DNA from: Minwuia sp.
GTDB taxonomy: Bacteria > Pseudomonadota > Alphaproteobacteria > Minwuiales > Minwuiaceae
DNA: 45,855 bases
Direction: 5' to 3'
NCBI GenBank assembly: GCA_029213165.1
Contig: JARGNO010000008.1
Location: 57,107-102,961, forward strand
Below the pieces are notes generated by a model that saw only the letters and a list, made by a program, of their open reading frames with translations, ran no database searches and was not told the DNA's origin. This document shows positions 1-8,613 of this stretch, piece after piece. Position numbers and translations under genes: made by a program. Numbering within the stretch: the first letter of the stretch is position 1; the number at the start of each line of letters is the position of its first letter.

Positions 1-329
1 TTCTCGACCCAGACGCCGTAGGCCTCGCAGACCGATCCGTCCTCGTCAGCCGCCAGCACCACATCAAGCTCGTACTTGGCCTTGAACTTGTCATGCTTTG
101 CGACGGTGTCCTTCGAGACGCCGATGACCTCGGCACCCGCTGCGCGGAAATCCCCGATCAGGCCGGTGAAGGCAATTGCTTCCTTGGTGCAGCCTGGTGT
201 GTCGTCACGCGGATAGAAGTAGAGCACCACGGCCTTGCCGCCGAGCGCGCCGAGGCTGGTCGCGCCGCCGCTGTCGGTCGGCATGTTGAAGTCCGGCGCT
301 GCATCGCCTGATTCAACCCTGTCTGTCAT
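1..329 (-). CDS. bcp: Thiol peroxidase Bcp (peroxiredoxin), C-terminus cut by window edge
   Basis: Atypical 2-Cys/1-Cys peroxiredoxin of the Bcp/PrxQ family, a cytoplasmic enzyme that reduces hydrogen peroxide and organic hydroperoxides with thioredoxin. Seen: 109 residues of the N-terminal part, with the family signature YFYPRDDTPGCTKEA around peroxidatic Cys47 and later VCEAYGVW with Cys101. The resolving Cys found five residues after the first one in E. coli Bcp is absent (Ile52 there), so resolution would use another Cys or an external thiol. The ATG is preceded by GGAAGG at nine bases. It lies 70 bases downstream of glnE on the same strand, so the two probably share a transcript. The gene continues past the left edge. 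Confidence 0.93.
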   Translation of the reverse strand, partial: MTDRVESGDAAPDFNMPTDSGGATSLGALGGKAVVLYFYPRDDTPGCTKEAIAFTGLIGDFRAAGAEVIGVSKDTVAKHDKFKAKYELDVVLAADEDGSVCEAYGVWVE

Positions 330-399
330 TTCCCTGATCCTTCCGTCATTGCAGCGGCGAAACAGCCGTCGCCGGTGCCTGAGTGCAAATCGGCAGGGC

Positions 400-3369
400 T
401 CAGTCCCGACCGACAATCCGTTCATATACGTCACCGATCAGTCTCTGGGTTTCAACCAGCCTTTCACGCACGCCGTCGAATGACCCGGCCCCGGTGAGGC
501 GGGCAAGCAGGGTGCGGAAGTCGGGTGAGGCGGCATCTTCGGTGAATTTGCCACTGAAACACAAACGCAGCAGCGACTGCGTGCCCTGCAGATCGGCATG
601 TGCCTGGATCAGCGCGGCGGTATCGCTTCCTTGCAGCAGGTCATGCTCACCCAGCCGTTTCAGCGCAGTCGCGACATTTCCGCTGACGATCCCGGGGTGT
701 CTGTGGGCATTGGCCAGGATCAGGTATTGCACCATGAACTCCAGATCCACGAGCCCGCCACGCACATGCTTCACGGCCCAGATATCGGCGGTGCCATGAT
801 GCGCCATGATCTTTGCCCGCATGTCCCGGACCCGGTTGCGCAACTCTTCCACATCCTGTTCGCGCGTCACGACCTCGTGCAGGACATGTTTCAGTTCATA
901 TGTCAGCGATTCAGGACCGGTGATCACCCGGGCCCGCGTCGCGGCCATCAGTTCCCATATCCATGCGTCCTGCCGCATGTAGCTGGCATAGGCGGACAAG
1001 GGCACGGCAACGGCCCCCGAGTTGCCGGACGGGCGCAGCCGCATGTCCACTTCGTAGAGCATACCCTCTGACGTCAGGCTGGAGATCGCGGTGATGTAGC
1101 GCTGGCTGACGCGGGTGAACCAGGGGCCGATGGACAAGGGGGCATCTCCATCAGAACTGTGCACGTCCTGTCCGTCGTCGTAGACGAACACCAGATCAAG
1201 GTCGGACCCGAACGCCAGTTCCTGGCCGCCCAGCTTGCCCATGGCGATGACTGCCATGCCTGCCGGTTCGACGGTGCCATGGCGTACGGCAACCTGACGG
1301 ATGACACGGGGCAACAGGTCCTGCAGGACCGTGTCTGCCGTCAGGCTGAGTGCCTCCCCCGCCGCATGAGCGCCAATCCGCCCCTCCAGCAGATCGACCC
1401 CGATCCGGAACTTGCGCTCATTCGCGAAACGCCGGACAGCGTCCAGTTCGCCCTCATGATCCTCGGCATGGGACTGTTCGATGGCAATCCGCTCCAGCGC
1501 CGCCTGCGGATCAAGCAGGTCGTCGTCACCGGGTTCAAGCAGACAGTCGAGCAGGTGGACCTTGCGGCTCAATGTTTCAGCCAGCCCCGGCGCGGTTCCC
1601 ATGATCCGCGCCAGCAGGCGCAGCAGGCCGGGATTTGCGTGAAGCAGCGACATGAACTGGATGCCGGCCGGCAATTGTTTCAGGAAACTGTCGAACCGCC
1701 GCAATGCCGCATCGGGATTGGCCGTGGCGGCTACCGCCTTCAGCAGTGCCGGTACCAGATCGTTCATCAACTGGCGGGCCCGCGAGGTCCGGGTGGCCCG
1801 GTATCGGCCTGCATGCCAGCCCTTGATTGTCTCGATGATGCCTTCTGGTGACTGGAATCCCATCTGTTTCAGGGTTTCCACCGTGCCCGGATCCGGGTCG
1901 GTGCCGGTGAAGACAAGGTTGCCGCGGTCTGCGGCGAGGCTCGGTGCCTCCGCGAACAGGTCGGCATAGTGATTGTGGACAAGTGTCAATCGCGTGGTCA
2001 GTGCCTCTGCAAACGCGTTCTCGTCAGGAAACCCCGAGAAGCAGGCCAGTCGCCGAAGTCCCTCATCGGTCTTCGGCAACACCTGTGTCTGACTGTCATC
2101 CAGCATCTGCAAGCGATGCTCGATCCTGCGCAGGAAGCGGTAGGCCTGCGTCATGTCCTCGGCCACATCGGGCGCCAGACGTTCTGCAGCCACCAGCAGA
2201 TTCAGGGCTTCGATCGTGCGGCGGTTGCGCAGGCTGGGATCGCGTCCGCCGAAGATCAACTGCTGTGTCTGGGCGAAGAACTCTATCTCGCGGATGCCAC
2301 CGCGCCCGACCTTGATGTCATGACCGGCGACGGTGATCCGGTCGTGCCCCTTGTGCGCGTGGATCTGGCGCTTGATGGACTGGATGTCGGCGATGGCGGC
2401 ATAGTCGAGATTGCGGCGCCAGATGAAGGCGTCGATCTCTTCCATGAAACTCTCGCCCGCAACCAGATCTCCGGCGGCGACGCGGGCCTTGATCATTGCG
2501 GCCCGTTCCCAGTTCTGTGCGAGGTTCTCGTAGTAGAGCAGCGCCGCCTCCGACGAGAGTGCAACCGGCGATGATGCCGGATCAGGCCGCAATCGCAGGT
2601 CTGTGCGGAAGACGTACCCGTCCGGCGTCCGTTCCTGCATCAACTGGACCAGTTTCCGGATCATGCGCGGAAAGAATTCCCGGGGGGCGTCGATGGAACG
2701 CGCCAGCGCAGCGGGTTCGTCGAACAGGACAATCAGGTCGATATCGCTGGAGTAGTTGAGCTCGCCAGCACCCATCTTGCCCATCGCCAACACGAAAAGG
2801 CCCGAGCCTTCCGCAGGGTCGGCGGCATTGGCCAGCGTCATGTGACCATCGGTCTCGGCCTGCGCCAGCAGGAACCTGAGTGCGCTGCGCACCGCACCAT
2901 CCGCGAAATCGCTGAGCGCCTGTGTCACCTGTTCGACCGTCCAGACGCCGCCTGTATCGGCCATCGCAATCAACAATGCGATCCGGCGCTTGATCCGGCG
3001 CAGGCTTCCCGCCATCTGACGGAATGAGGACGGGCCCGACCAGCAGCTCTCAAGCTGCTGCATCTCTGTTTCGATCAGGGCCTCGACCGGTGCCTGCAGC
3101 AGGGATACCGGCAGGTCTGCCTCGCGATGAACCAGGGCGGTCAGATAGGGGCTGTTGCCAAAGATGCCATTCAGCAGTTCACCCATATGCGGGTGCCCGA
3201 CGACGTTCTGGCGATCCGTTGTCGTGATGCCGCGATCAGGGGTGTCGGCAGACAGCCACTTCTCGCGTGATCGTGCGACGGCGTCGGCATTGTCCACCAG
3301 TGGCTTTTCGATGATGCTGTCGGCAAAAGAGGTCAAGTCAGATTCCTGAGCTGGAACAAACGGGTCCAC
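400..3369 (-). CDS. glnE: Bifunctional glutamine synthetase adenylyltransferase/deadenylase
   Basis: GlnE adds AMP to, and removes it from, glutamine synthetase in response to PII and so sets nitrogen assimilation. The 989-residue length fits the family (about 950-1000). Two nucleotidyltransferase cores are visible: an N-terminal deadenylylase core with MGKMGAGELNYSSDIDL (about residues 196-212) and a C-terminal adenylyltransferase core with MGKLGGQELAFGSDLDL (about 710-726). Each carries the paired Asp of the G/S-S-D-x-D motif. LRLRPDPAS (about 258-266) and MRLRPSGNSG (about 776-785) are the matching second motifs. The chosen start is GTG at 3369 with a weak GGGACGG upstream. It is divergent from the AsmA-like gene and upstream of bcp. 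Confidence 0.97.
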   Translation of the reverse strand: MDPFVPAQESDLTSFADSIIEKPLVDNADAVARSREKWLSADTPDRGITTTDRQNVVGHPHMGELLNGIFGNSPYLTALVHREADLPVSLLQAPVEALIETEMQQLESCWSGPSSFRQMAGSLRRIKRRIALLIAMADTGGVWTVEQVTQALSDFADGAVRSALRFLLAQAETDGHMTLANAADPAEGSGLFVLAMGKMGAGELNYSSDIDLIVLFDEPAALARSIDAPREFFPRMIRKLVQLMQERTPDGYVFRTDLRLRPDPASSPVALSSEAALLYYENLAQNWERAAMIKARVAAGDLVAGESFMEEIDAFIWRRNLDYAAIADIQSIKRQIHAHKGHDRITVAGHDIKVGRGGIREIEFFAQTQQLIFGGRDPSLRNRRTIEALNLLVAAERLAPDVAEDMTQAYRFLRRIEHRLQMLDDSQTQVLPKTDEGLRRLACFSGFPDENAFAEALTTRLTLVHNHYADLFAEAPSLAADRGNLVFTGTDPDPGTVETLKQMGFQSPEGIIETIKGWHAGRYRATRTSRARQLMNDLVPALLKAVAATANPDAALRRFDSFLKQLPAGIQFMSLLHANPGLLRLLARIMGTAPGLAETLSRKVHLLDCLLEPGDDDLLDPQAALERIAIEQSHAEDHEGELDAVRRFANERKFRIGVDLLEGRIGAHAAGEALSLTADTVLQDLLPRVIRQVAVRHGTVEPAGMAVIAMGKLGGQELAFGSDLDLVFVYDDGQDVHSSDGDAPLSIGPWFTRVSQRYITAISSLTSEGMLYEVDMRLRPSGNSGAVAVPLSAYASYMRQDAWIWELMAATRARVITGPESLTYELKHVLHEVVTREQDVEELRNRVRDMRAKIMAHHGTADIWAVKHVRGGLVDLEFMVQYLILANAHRHPGIVSGNVATALKRLGEHDLLQGSDTAALIQAHADLQGTQSLLRLCFSGKFTEDAASPDFRTLLARLTGAGSFDGVRERLVETQRLIGDVYERIVGRD

Positions 3370-3470
3370 ACGACCGTCCCACCAACCCTGAGCGCCACGC
3401 GCGGTCCGGTCAAGGTGGGCGTGCGCGCAAACGGGGCAACAGGAAACGCAGTCTCGCAGGCCGACTGGGC

Positions 3471-6400
3471 ATGTTGCTCATGGCGTTTGTCGGGGCAATT
3501 TTTGCAGTCAGCACAACGGCGGGAATCCTCGCTGCCTGGCGGCTGTCCGAAGGGCCTGTCGCGCTGGGTTTCATGACCCCCTGGTTGCAGGAGCGCATTG
3601 GCGACCTGCCCAACGGGAAAACCCTGAGTTTCACCAGCGTGCAGGTCGTCTGGGACGGAGAGTCCGGTGCGCTGGATCTGGAGGTTCTGGATGCCAGCCT
3701 TGCATCGGCTGATGGCACCCAGGTGGCAAGTGTGCCGGAGGCGGCGCTGTCATTCGATGGCGCGTCACTGCTGGAGGGGCAGGTCAGACTTCGAACTGTC
3801 AAGCTGAAGGGCCTGAACCTGGATATCCGTCGCAATCCTGATGGTGGCCTTGAACTCGGACTGGCGGGTTCGGACGATGATGTCGGTTCAGCCGACAGCA
3901 CGCTGCGTCCGCTGAACGAATTGCTGGACGAACTGTTTGCATCCGGTGACGACGATGACGGGCCATTGTCCCGGCTCAGTCGTATCGTTATCCGCGACAG
4001 CCAGATCGTCATGAACGATGTTGCGCGCGGTCGGTTTTTCCTGCTCTCGGTCGATCAGATTGCCGTCAGTGCGGCTTCCCGTTCGGTGCTGGTCGAGGGG
4101 GAGATGGTCCTGGATGCGGAGCAGCTGAAGCTGCCGCTCGACGTTGGCCTGGTCATCAACCGGGAGACCGGTTTCACACTCGCGAATATCGATTTCGAGC
4201 CCTTCCTGATCCCGGAAATGACCATGGCATTGTCCGGTCCCGATCAATTGCTTGGCTTTCAGTTTCCGGTATCGGGCCGAATTTCGGTGCAGTTGGACGC
4301 GCAGGGCACTGCCGAGAAGGTCCGGCTTGAGCTGAGTGCAAGGCGTGGCCAGATCGCCTTGCCCGGTATTCTCGCGGCACCGGTGCCAATAGTCAGCGCC
4401 GAGCTGAAAGGGACCTTCGATCCGGCCTCGTCGGTTCTCTCGGTAGACAGGCTCGATTATGACTCGGGTGTCGTGCAGGCGAGGGCCAGCGGGCGGGTCG
4501 AAATAACGGACGCCGGTCCCGACCTTGATATCGTGATCGAGGGCGATGACCTGCCGGTTGTACTGATACCGGCCTATTGGCCTGTGGATCGTGCTGCGGG
4601 TGTCCGGAACTGGATCGAGGCCCATCTGCTCGACGGGCGGGCCGATCAGGTCCGTGCGCGTCTGGACATGCGACCGGAGTTCTGGTCACTGAAAGTGCCG
4701 CCCGAGGCGTCGCTGGACGTGAGGCTCTCGTTTCATGACGCGCGCGTCCGCCTTTACGAACCTTACGACGACATCACGGGCGGGCAGGGCACCGTGGCGG
4801 TCACCGGCCGGACGCTGAACGTGTCGATGGATCAGGGTCGGAGTGCGGGACTGACGTTGTCGGATGGAGTCCTGAAGATTGACGACTTCGGGAAGGCCCG
4901 CCCACTGCTGACGACCGAGTTCGTGGGGGAGGGGACAATCGCCGCATCCGTTGCGGCCTCTGTCCGTGGCGCTCTCGCGCGTTCCGTGGGCGGCCCCCCC
5001 GATGTTTCAGGCATGAGTGGTGATGCTGCGACGCGGGTGCGACTGTCGCTGCCTGTTGCGTCAGATACCAGACTGGACGAAATCGATATCGCTGCCGCGT
5101 CTCATGTCAGGAATGTCACGGCACAGGGACTTTATGGCGGCATGAGCTTCACGGCTGAGGCGCTGGCGCTGCGCGTCGATGCGGAACGCCTGGCGGTGGA
5201 GGGAGCCGGCGAACTGAACAATGTGCCTATGGCGTTGCGCTGGATTCAGGAATTCCGGCCCGATGACGGCTTCGGCCAGCATTTCAGTGTTGGCGGGCGG
5301 GTGGATCCGGAGTCGCTCGCGCGCCTGGGCGTTGATGTCCCCGACTGGATAACGGGTGCGGTCGGGGTGCGGTCGGATATCCATGTCAAGGACGATGGTG
5401 TCGTTGCCGCGACCGTGGATCTGGATCTGACGCCAACCGGCCTTGAACCGCCGGGCGGGTTCTGGCTGAAAGTACCGGGCACCGCTGCCCGCGCGGGTTT
5501 TCAGGTGTTACGAACACCTTCGAACGTCCTGCGCCTCGATGGGCTGGAGATCGTTGCGCCGGATCTGATATTCCGGGGGGCGCTATCCGGGACCGTGGCG
5601 AACGGGCTGGAAAACATGGAGGTCGAACTGCTGCAGTTGGGGCAGGACCGACTGTCCGGCCAACTGCGGCGCCTTGATGGAGAGCGCTGGGGTCTTGATG
5701 TGGCGGCTGAATCTCTGAATGCGGAGCCATTGGTCGCCATCTTGCGGGAGTCGACTTCTGACGAACCCTCTCATCTGAACCTGGAAGCCGCTTTCACATT
5801 CGGCCAGCTGCGACTTGACCCGGCAGTCACCGTCGCCAACGCAAGTGGCCAACTGACCCTGATTGACGGCCAACTGGCTCGGCTTGAGACCACAGGACTG
5901 GTCGCAGGAACCGAACCACTGTCCATTTCCGTAAAGCCGCAGCAACCGGGCACCGCAGTCGGTGTCGGCACCAGGGACCTGCTGGTCGAAAGCGGTGATG
6001 CGGGCGCGATGCTTTCCGTGCTGGACCTCACCGATGCCTTGCAGGGGGGCAAGCTGATGATCACGGCCAGCATTGCACCCGACGGGCAGGCCACCGGACT
6101 GCTTGGCATCGACAACTTCCGTCTGACGGAGACGCCGACCGGGGCGCGGCTGCTTTCCCTCGCTTCCCTGACCGGGATAGGCCAGGCCATGTCAGGCGAG
6201 GGATTGGGATTTGTCCGTGCCGATATTCCGTTCGGTTACGACGGGACGCGGATGAATTTCAAGGGTGCGCGCGCCACCGGACCTGCCCTGGGAATCACGG
6301 CTGACGGCTACATTGACAGGGACCTGGAGGAAATTCGTCTGGTCGGCAACGTCATTCCGGCCTATTCGCTGACCAGGGTATTGGGTGCGATCCCGCTGAT

Positions 6401-6593
6401 CGGGACCATTCTTGGCGGTGATGACGGCATTTTCGGCGTGACCTATCTGATCGAAGGCCCGGCGGCAAAACCGACCATCACCGTGAATCCGCTCTCGGCC
6501 CTGGCGCCAGGCATCCTGCGCCGCATGTTCCTGGAACCGGTCGATCCAAGTCAGCGGCCGGAAGTCTTCGCGCCGCCGGTCAACGACCGCTAG
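3471..6593 (+). CDS. AsmA/YhdP-like envelope protein (DUF3971, AsmA-like C-terminal region)
   Basis: A 1040-residue protein with one N-terminal membrane segment (about residues 1-22) followed by a long beta-rich body of short repeated strands typical of AsmA-like, bridge-forming proteins of the Gram-negative envelope. The N-terminal third (LRTVKLKGLNLDIRR and similar) matches the DUF3971 style, and the C-terminal quarter (FRLTETPTGARLLSLASLTGIG, then YSLTRVLGAIPLIGTILGG) is the AsmA-like C-terminal region. YhdP-type relatives are linked to phospholipid transport to the outer membrane; that role here is inference. The reading frame is open upstream of the ATG (basic residues RKRSLAGRLG) but has no ATG, GTG or TTG before it, so 3471 is the first usable start. 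It is divergent from glnE, an order often seen in Alphaproteobacteria. Confidence 0.85.
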   Translation: MLLMAFVGAIFAVSTTAGILAAWRLSEGPVALGFMTPWLQERIGDLPNGKTLSFTSVQVVWDGESGALDLEVLDASLASADGTQVASVPEAALSFDGASLLEGQVRLRTVKLKGLNLDIRRNPDGGLELGLAGSDDDVGSADSTLRPLNELLDELFASGDDDDGPLSRLSRIVIRDSQIVMNDVARGRFFLLSVDQIAVSAASRSVLVEGEMVLDAEQLKLPLDVGLVINRETGFTLANIDFEPFLIPEMTMALSGPDQLLGFQFPVSGRISVQLDAQGTAEKVRLELSARRGQIALPGILAAPVPIVSAELKGTFDPASSVLSVDRLDYDSGVVQARASGRVEITDAGPDLDIVIEGDDLPVVLIPAYWPVDRAAGVRNWIEAHLLDGRADQVRARLDMRPEFWSLKVPPEASLDVRLSFHDARVRLYEPYDDITGGQGTVAVTGRTLNVSMDQGRSAGLTLSDGVLKIDDFGKARPLLTTEFVGEGTIAASVAASVRGALARSVGGPPDVSGMSGDAATRVRLSLPVASDTRLDEIDIAAASHVRNVTAQGLYGGMSFTAEALALRVDAERLAVEGAGELNNVPMALRWIQEFRPDDGFGQHFSVGGRVDPESLARLGVDVPDWITGAVGVRSDIHVKDDGVVAATVDLDLTPTGLEPPGGFWLKVPGTAARAGFQVLRTPSNVLRLDGLEIVAPDLIFRGALSGTVANGLENMEVELLQLGQDRLSGQLRRLDGERWGLDVAAESLNAEPLVAILRESTSDEPSHLNLEAAFTFGQLRLDPAVTVANASGQLTLIDGQLARLETTGLVAGTEPLSISVKPQQPGTAVGVGTRDLLVESGDAGAMLSVLDLTDALQGGKLMITASIAPDGQATGLLGIDNFRLTETPTGARLLSLASLTGIGQAMSGEGLGFVRADIPFGYDGTRMNFKGARATGPALGITADGYIDRDLEEIRLVGNVIPAYSLTRVLGAIPLIGTILGGDDGIFGVTYLIEGPAAKPTITVNPLSALAPGILRRMFLEPVDPSQRPEVFAPPVNDR

Positions 6594-6680
6594 ATCTGTC
6601 CGGTGTTCGCCGGATGGTGTCGCTGCCGGCCTGTGATGCACACCGGAAGCAGTGGACAATGTGCCAGCGGGGGCGAAGCC

Positions 6681-7337
6681 TCAAGGGCGGGACAGCGGCA
6701 GCCCGGTCATACGGCATACGGCCAATGTCAACTGGTCGATGATCGCGGCATCTTCGATCTGATAAGGACCGGGTCGGTTGATGATCGCGTTGTTCAGAGT
6801 GCCGATCACCATCTGCATTGCAAACTGATAGCTCCTTGGCGTTACGGCATCGCCAAATTCCGGGTTGCAGGCACACAATGCCTCATGGCTTACGCTCACC
6901 ACGCGGGCGCCGGCCCGCTGCAATGGCGATATCGCGTCAGGCTGGCGCAGCTGACGGGCAATGATTGCGCGGAGCAGGCCCTGATTGGCCAGCAGAAAGC
7001 CGTGCGCTACCGAGACGACGTGCCAGATGCCGACCTGCGGGGACAGGCCCTTCAGGCGTGAGGGCGACAGCTCCTCAGTCACCAGGTCATCCAGTTCGGC
7101 GACGACTTCTTCCATGATGACGTCAAGCAGGGCGTCCTTGTCCTTGAAGCGTTGGTACAGCGTGCCGATCGAACAGCTTGCTTCGCGCGCGATCTGTTCC
7201 ATGCGCAGGGTATCGTAAGGAATTTCCTGCAGCAGATTTCGTCCGGCACGAAGAATCGCCTGCTGACGCTGCATGGACCGTTGCTGGCGCACAGGCATGA
7301 CACGGTCATCGTGCCTGTCCGGTTCAGTGATGCTCAT
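6681..7337 (-). CDS. TetR/AcrR family transcriptional regulator
   Basis: A 218-residue one-component regulator. The N-terminal TetR DNA-binding domain is clear at about residues 22-70 (QQAILRAGRNLLQE, then the helix-turn-helix MEQIAREASCSIGTLYQRFKDKDALL); the remainder is the helical ligand-binding and dimerisation domain. The ATG has GGAGG close upstream. It is divergent from the diiron protein gene at 7474, and the 136-bp interval holds a perfect palindrome beside a TTGACA element, so it very likely represses that gene and perhaps itself. The ligand is unknown. The 3' end faces the AsmA-like gene tail to tail with 87 bases between them. Confidence 0.92.
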   Translation of the reverse strand: MSITEPDRHDDRVMPVRQQRSMQRQQAILRAGRNLLQEIPYDTLRMEQIAREASCSIGTLYQRFKDKDALLDVIMEEVVAELDDLVTEELSPSRLKGLSPQVGIWHVVSVAHGFLLANQGLLRAIIARQLRQPDAISPLQRAGARVVSVSHEALCACNPEFGDAVTPRSYQFAMQMVIGTLNNAIINRPGPYQIEDAAIIDQLTLAVCRMTGLPLSRP

Positions 7338-7413
7338 GGTCCTCCACCGGGTTCATTGGTATCGACGCACCGCATTCTCCGCCCTCGCTCCCGGTTCGTC
7401 CAGCAGGATACAC

Positions 7414-7442
7414 TTGACAAATGAACATGAATTCATGTTCAT
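7414..7442 (+). promoter_or_regulatory. TetR-type operator overlapping a promoter
   Basis: A -35-like TTGACA (7414-7419) is followed one base later by a perfect 22-bp palindrome (7421-7442) with half-site ATGAACATGAA and its inverse complement, centred on a GAATTC. The palindrome fills the space where the spacer and -10 element would lie, so a bound repressor would block polymerase. It sits 31 bases before the ATG of the diiron gene and 83 bases from the start of the divergent TetR gene. The assignment to that regulator is inference from position. Confidence 0.75.
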
Positions 7443-7473
7443 GTTTGCAAAACGAGAACAAGGGAGCACGCTG

Positions 7474-8562
7474 ATGACCACTATCGACCGCTATGTCCTG
7501 CCGGTGGAGAGCACAGGCTGGAACTTCGACGGCAAGACCGAAATCGCATTTGTCTGGGAATATGATGACGAGCGCGAGAAACTGTTGCAGCTCTACGACA
7601 AGGGCAAGAAGCAGCAGTGGGACGCAGCGGAGCGCATCGACTGGTCGATTGACCTGGATCCCGAGAACCCGATGGAGATCGATGACCGGATCGTGCCGAT
7701 CTTCGGTACCGACATCTGGAACCGGATGACGGACAAGGAAAAGACCCAGACCCGCATCCATCAGCAAGCTGCGCAGATCTCCCAGTTCCTGCATGGGGAG
7801 CAGGGTGCCCTGATCGCCACGGCCAAGATCGTGGCGACGGTGCCGCACCTGGATGCCAAGTTCTACGCCGCGACACAGGTGATGGACGAGGCCCGGCATG
7901 TGGAAGCATACAACCGGCTGCTGCACGAGAAGATGGAACTGGCCTATCCGATGACCCCGGGCCTGAAGACGCTGCTGGAACAGGGGCTGACCGACAGCCG
8001 CTGGGACATGACCTATCTGACCATGCAGGTTCTGATCGAAGGGCTGGCGCTGGCCGCGTTCCAGCGCATCCGGGACTATTCGACCAATCCGCTGGCCGCA
8101 GCCGTCAACGCCTATGTCATGCAGGATGAGGCGCGCCACGTCGCATTTGGCCGACTGTCGCTGCGGGACTTCTATCCCGAACTGACGCAGTCAGAGCGGG
8201 ATGAGCGCGAGGAGTTCGTCGTCGAGGCCTGCTATCACATGCGCGACCGCTTCAATCAGATGGAAGTCTGGGAGCAGCTTGGCCTGCCGGCCAAGGAATG
8301 TGCCGCTGCGGTGATGGAATCACAGCACATGGCGCAGTTCCGCCAGCGCCTGTTCAGCCGTGTCGTGCCGATCGTGAAGGACATCGGCCTGTGGGGTCCG
8401 CGTGTCCAGAGCGCCTTCGCGGAGATGGGGGCAATCCAGTTCGCCGATGTGAATACCGAGGAGATGCTGGAGAACGACAGCAGGGTTGCCGACGAGCATG
8501 ACCTGAAGATGTTTGTCGAAAGGGAAGCCGGGCCGTTGCCGGGCCAGGCTGCCGCAGGCTGA
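7474..8562 (+). CDS. Ferritin-like diiron protein (possible AurF-like oxygenase)
   Basis: A 362-residue protein of the ferritin-like, carboxylate-bridged diiron superfamily. Ligands expected of a four-helix diiron core are visible in order: Glu109 (HGEQGAL), Glu139 and His142 (MDEARHVEAY), Glu189 (IEGLAL), Glu219 and His222 (QDEARHVAFG). Two ExxH motifs plus two single Glu is the pattern of AurF-like N-oxygenases and ribonucleotide-reductase R2-like oxidases rather than storage ferritin. The substrate is unknown. The start at 7474 has GGGAG eight bases upstream; in-frame ATGs further upstream fall inside the operator palindrome and are rejected. It stands alone on its strand, divergent from TetR, and ends in a strong hairpin. 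Confidence 0.85.
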   Translation: MTTIDRYVLPVESTGWNFDGKTEIAFVWEYDDEREKLLQLYDKGKKQQWDAAERIDWSIDLDPENPMEIDDRIVPIFGTDIWNRMTDKEKTQTRIHQQAAQISQFLHGEQGALIATAKIVATVPHLDAKFYAATQVMDEARHVEAYNRLLHEKMELAYPMTPGLKTLLEQGLTDSRWDMTYLTMQVLIEGLALAAFQRIRDYSTNPLAAAVNAYVMQDEARHVAFGRLSLRDFYPELTQSERDEREEFVVEACYHMRDRFNQMEVWEQLGLPAKECAAAVMESQHMAQFRQRLFSRVVPIVKDIGLWGPRVQSAFAEMGAIQFADVNTEEMLENDSRVADEHDLKMFVEREAGPLPGQAAAG

Positions 8563-8568
8563 CAATGC

Positions 8569-8613
8569 ATCAGGTGCGGGCCGGAAGGTTGATGCCTCCG
8601 GCCCGCATCTGAT
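8569..8613. terminator. Bidirectional terminator-like hairpin
   Basis: A long imperfect inverted repeat fills the gap between the convergent diiron and crotonase genes. The arms are ATCAGGTGCGGGCCGGAAGG and CCTCCGGCCCGCATCTGAT around the six-base loop TTGATG, with one G-T pair and one bulged base. There is no run of T on either side, so it may act as a transcription barrier or 3'-end stabiliser rather than a textbook intrinsic terminator. Confidence 0.65.

Noticed and set aside
6594-6680. Intrinsic terminator between the AsmA-like and TetR genes
   Set aside because: Only a five-base stem (TCCGG/CCGGA) and no T-run are seen.
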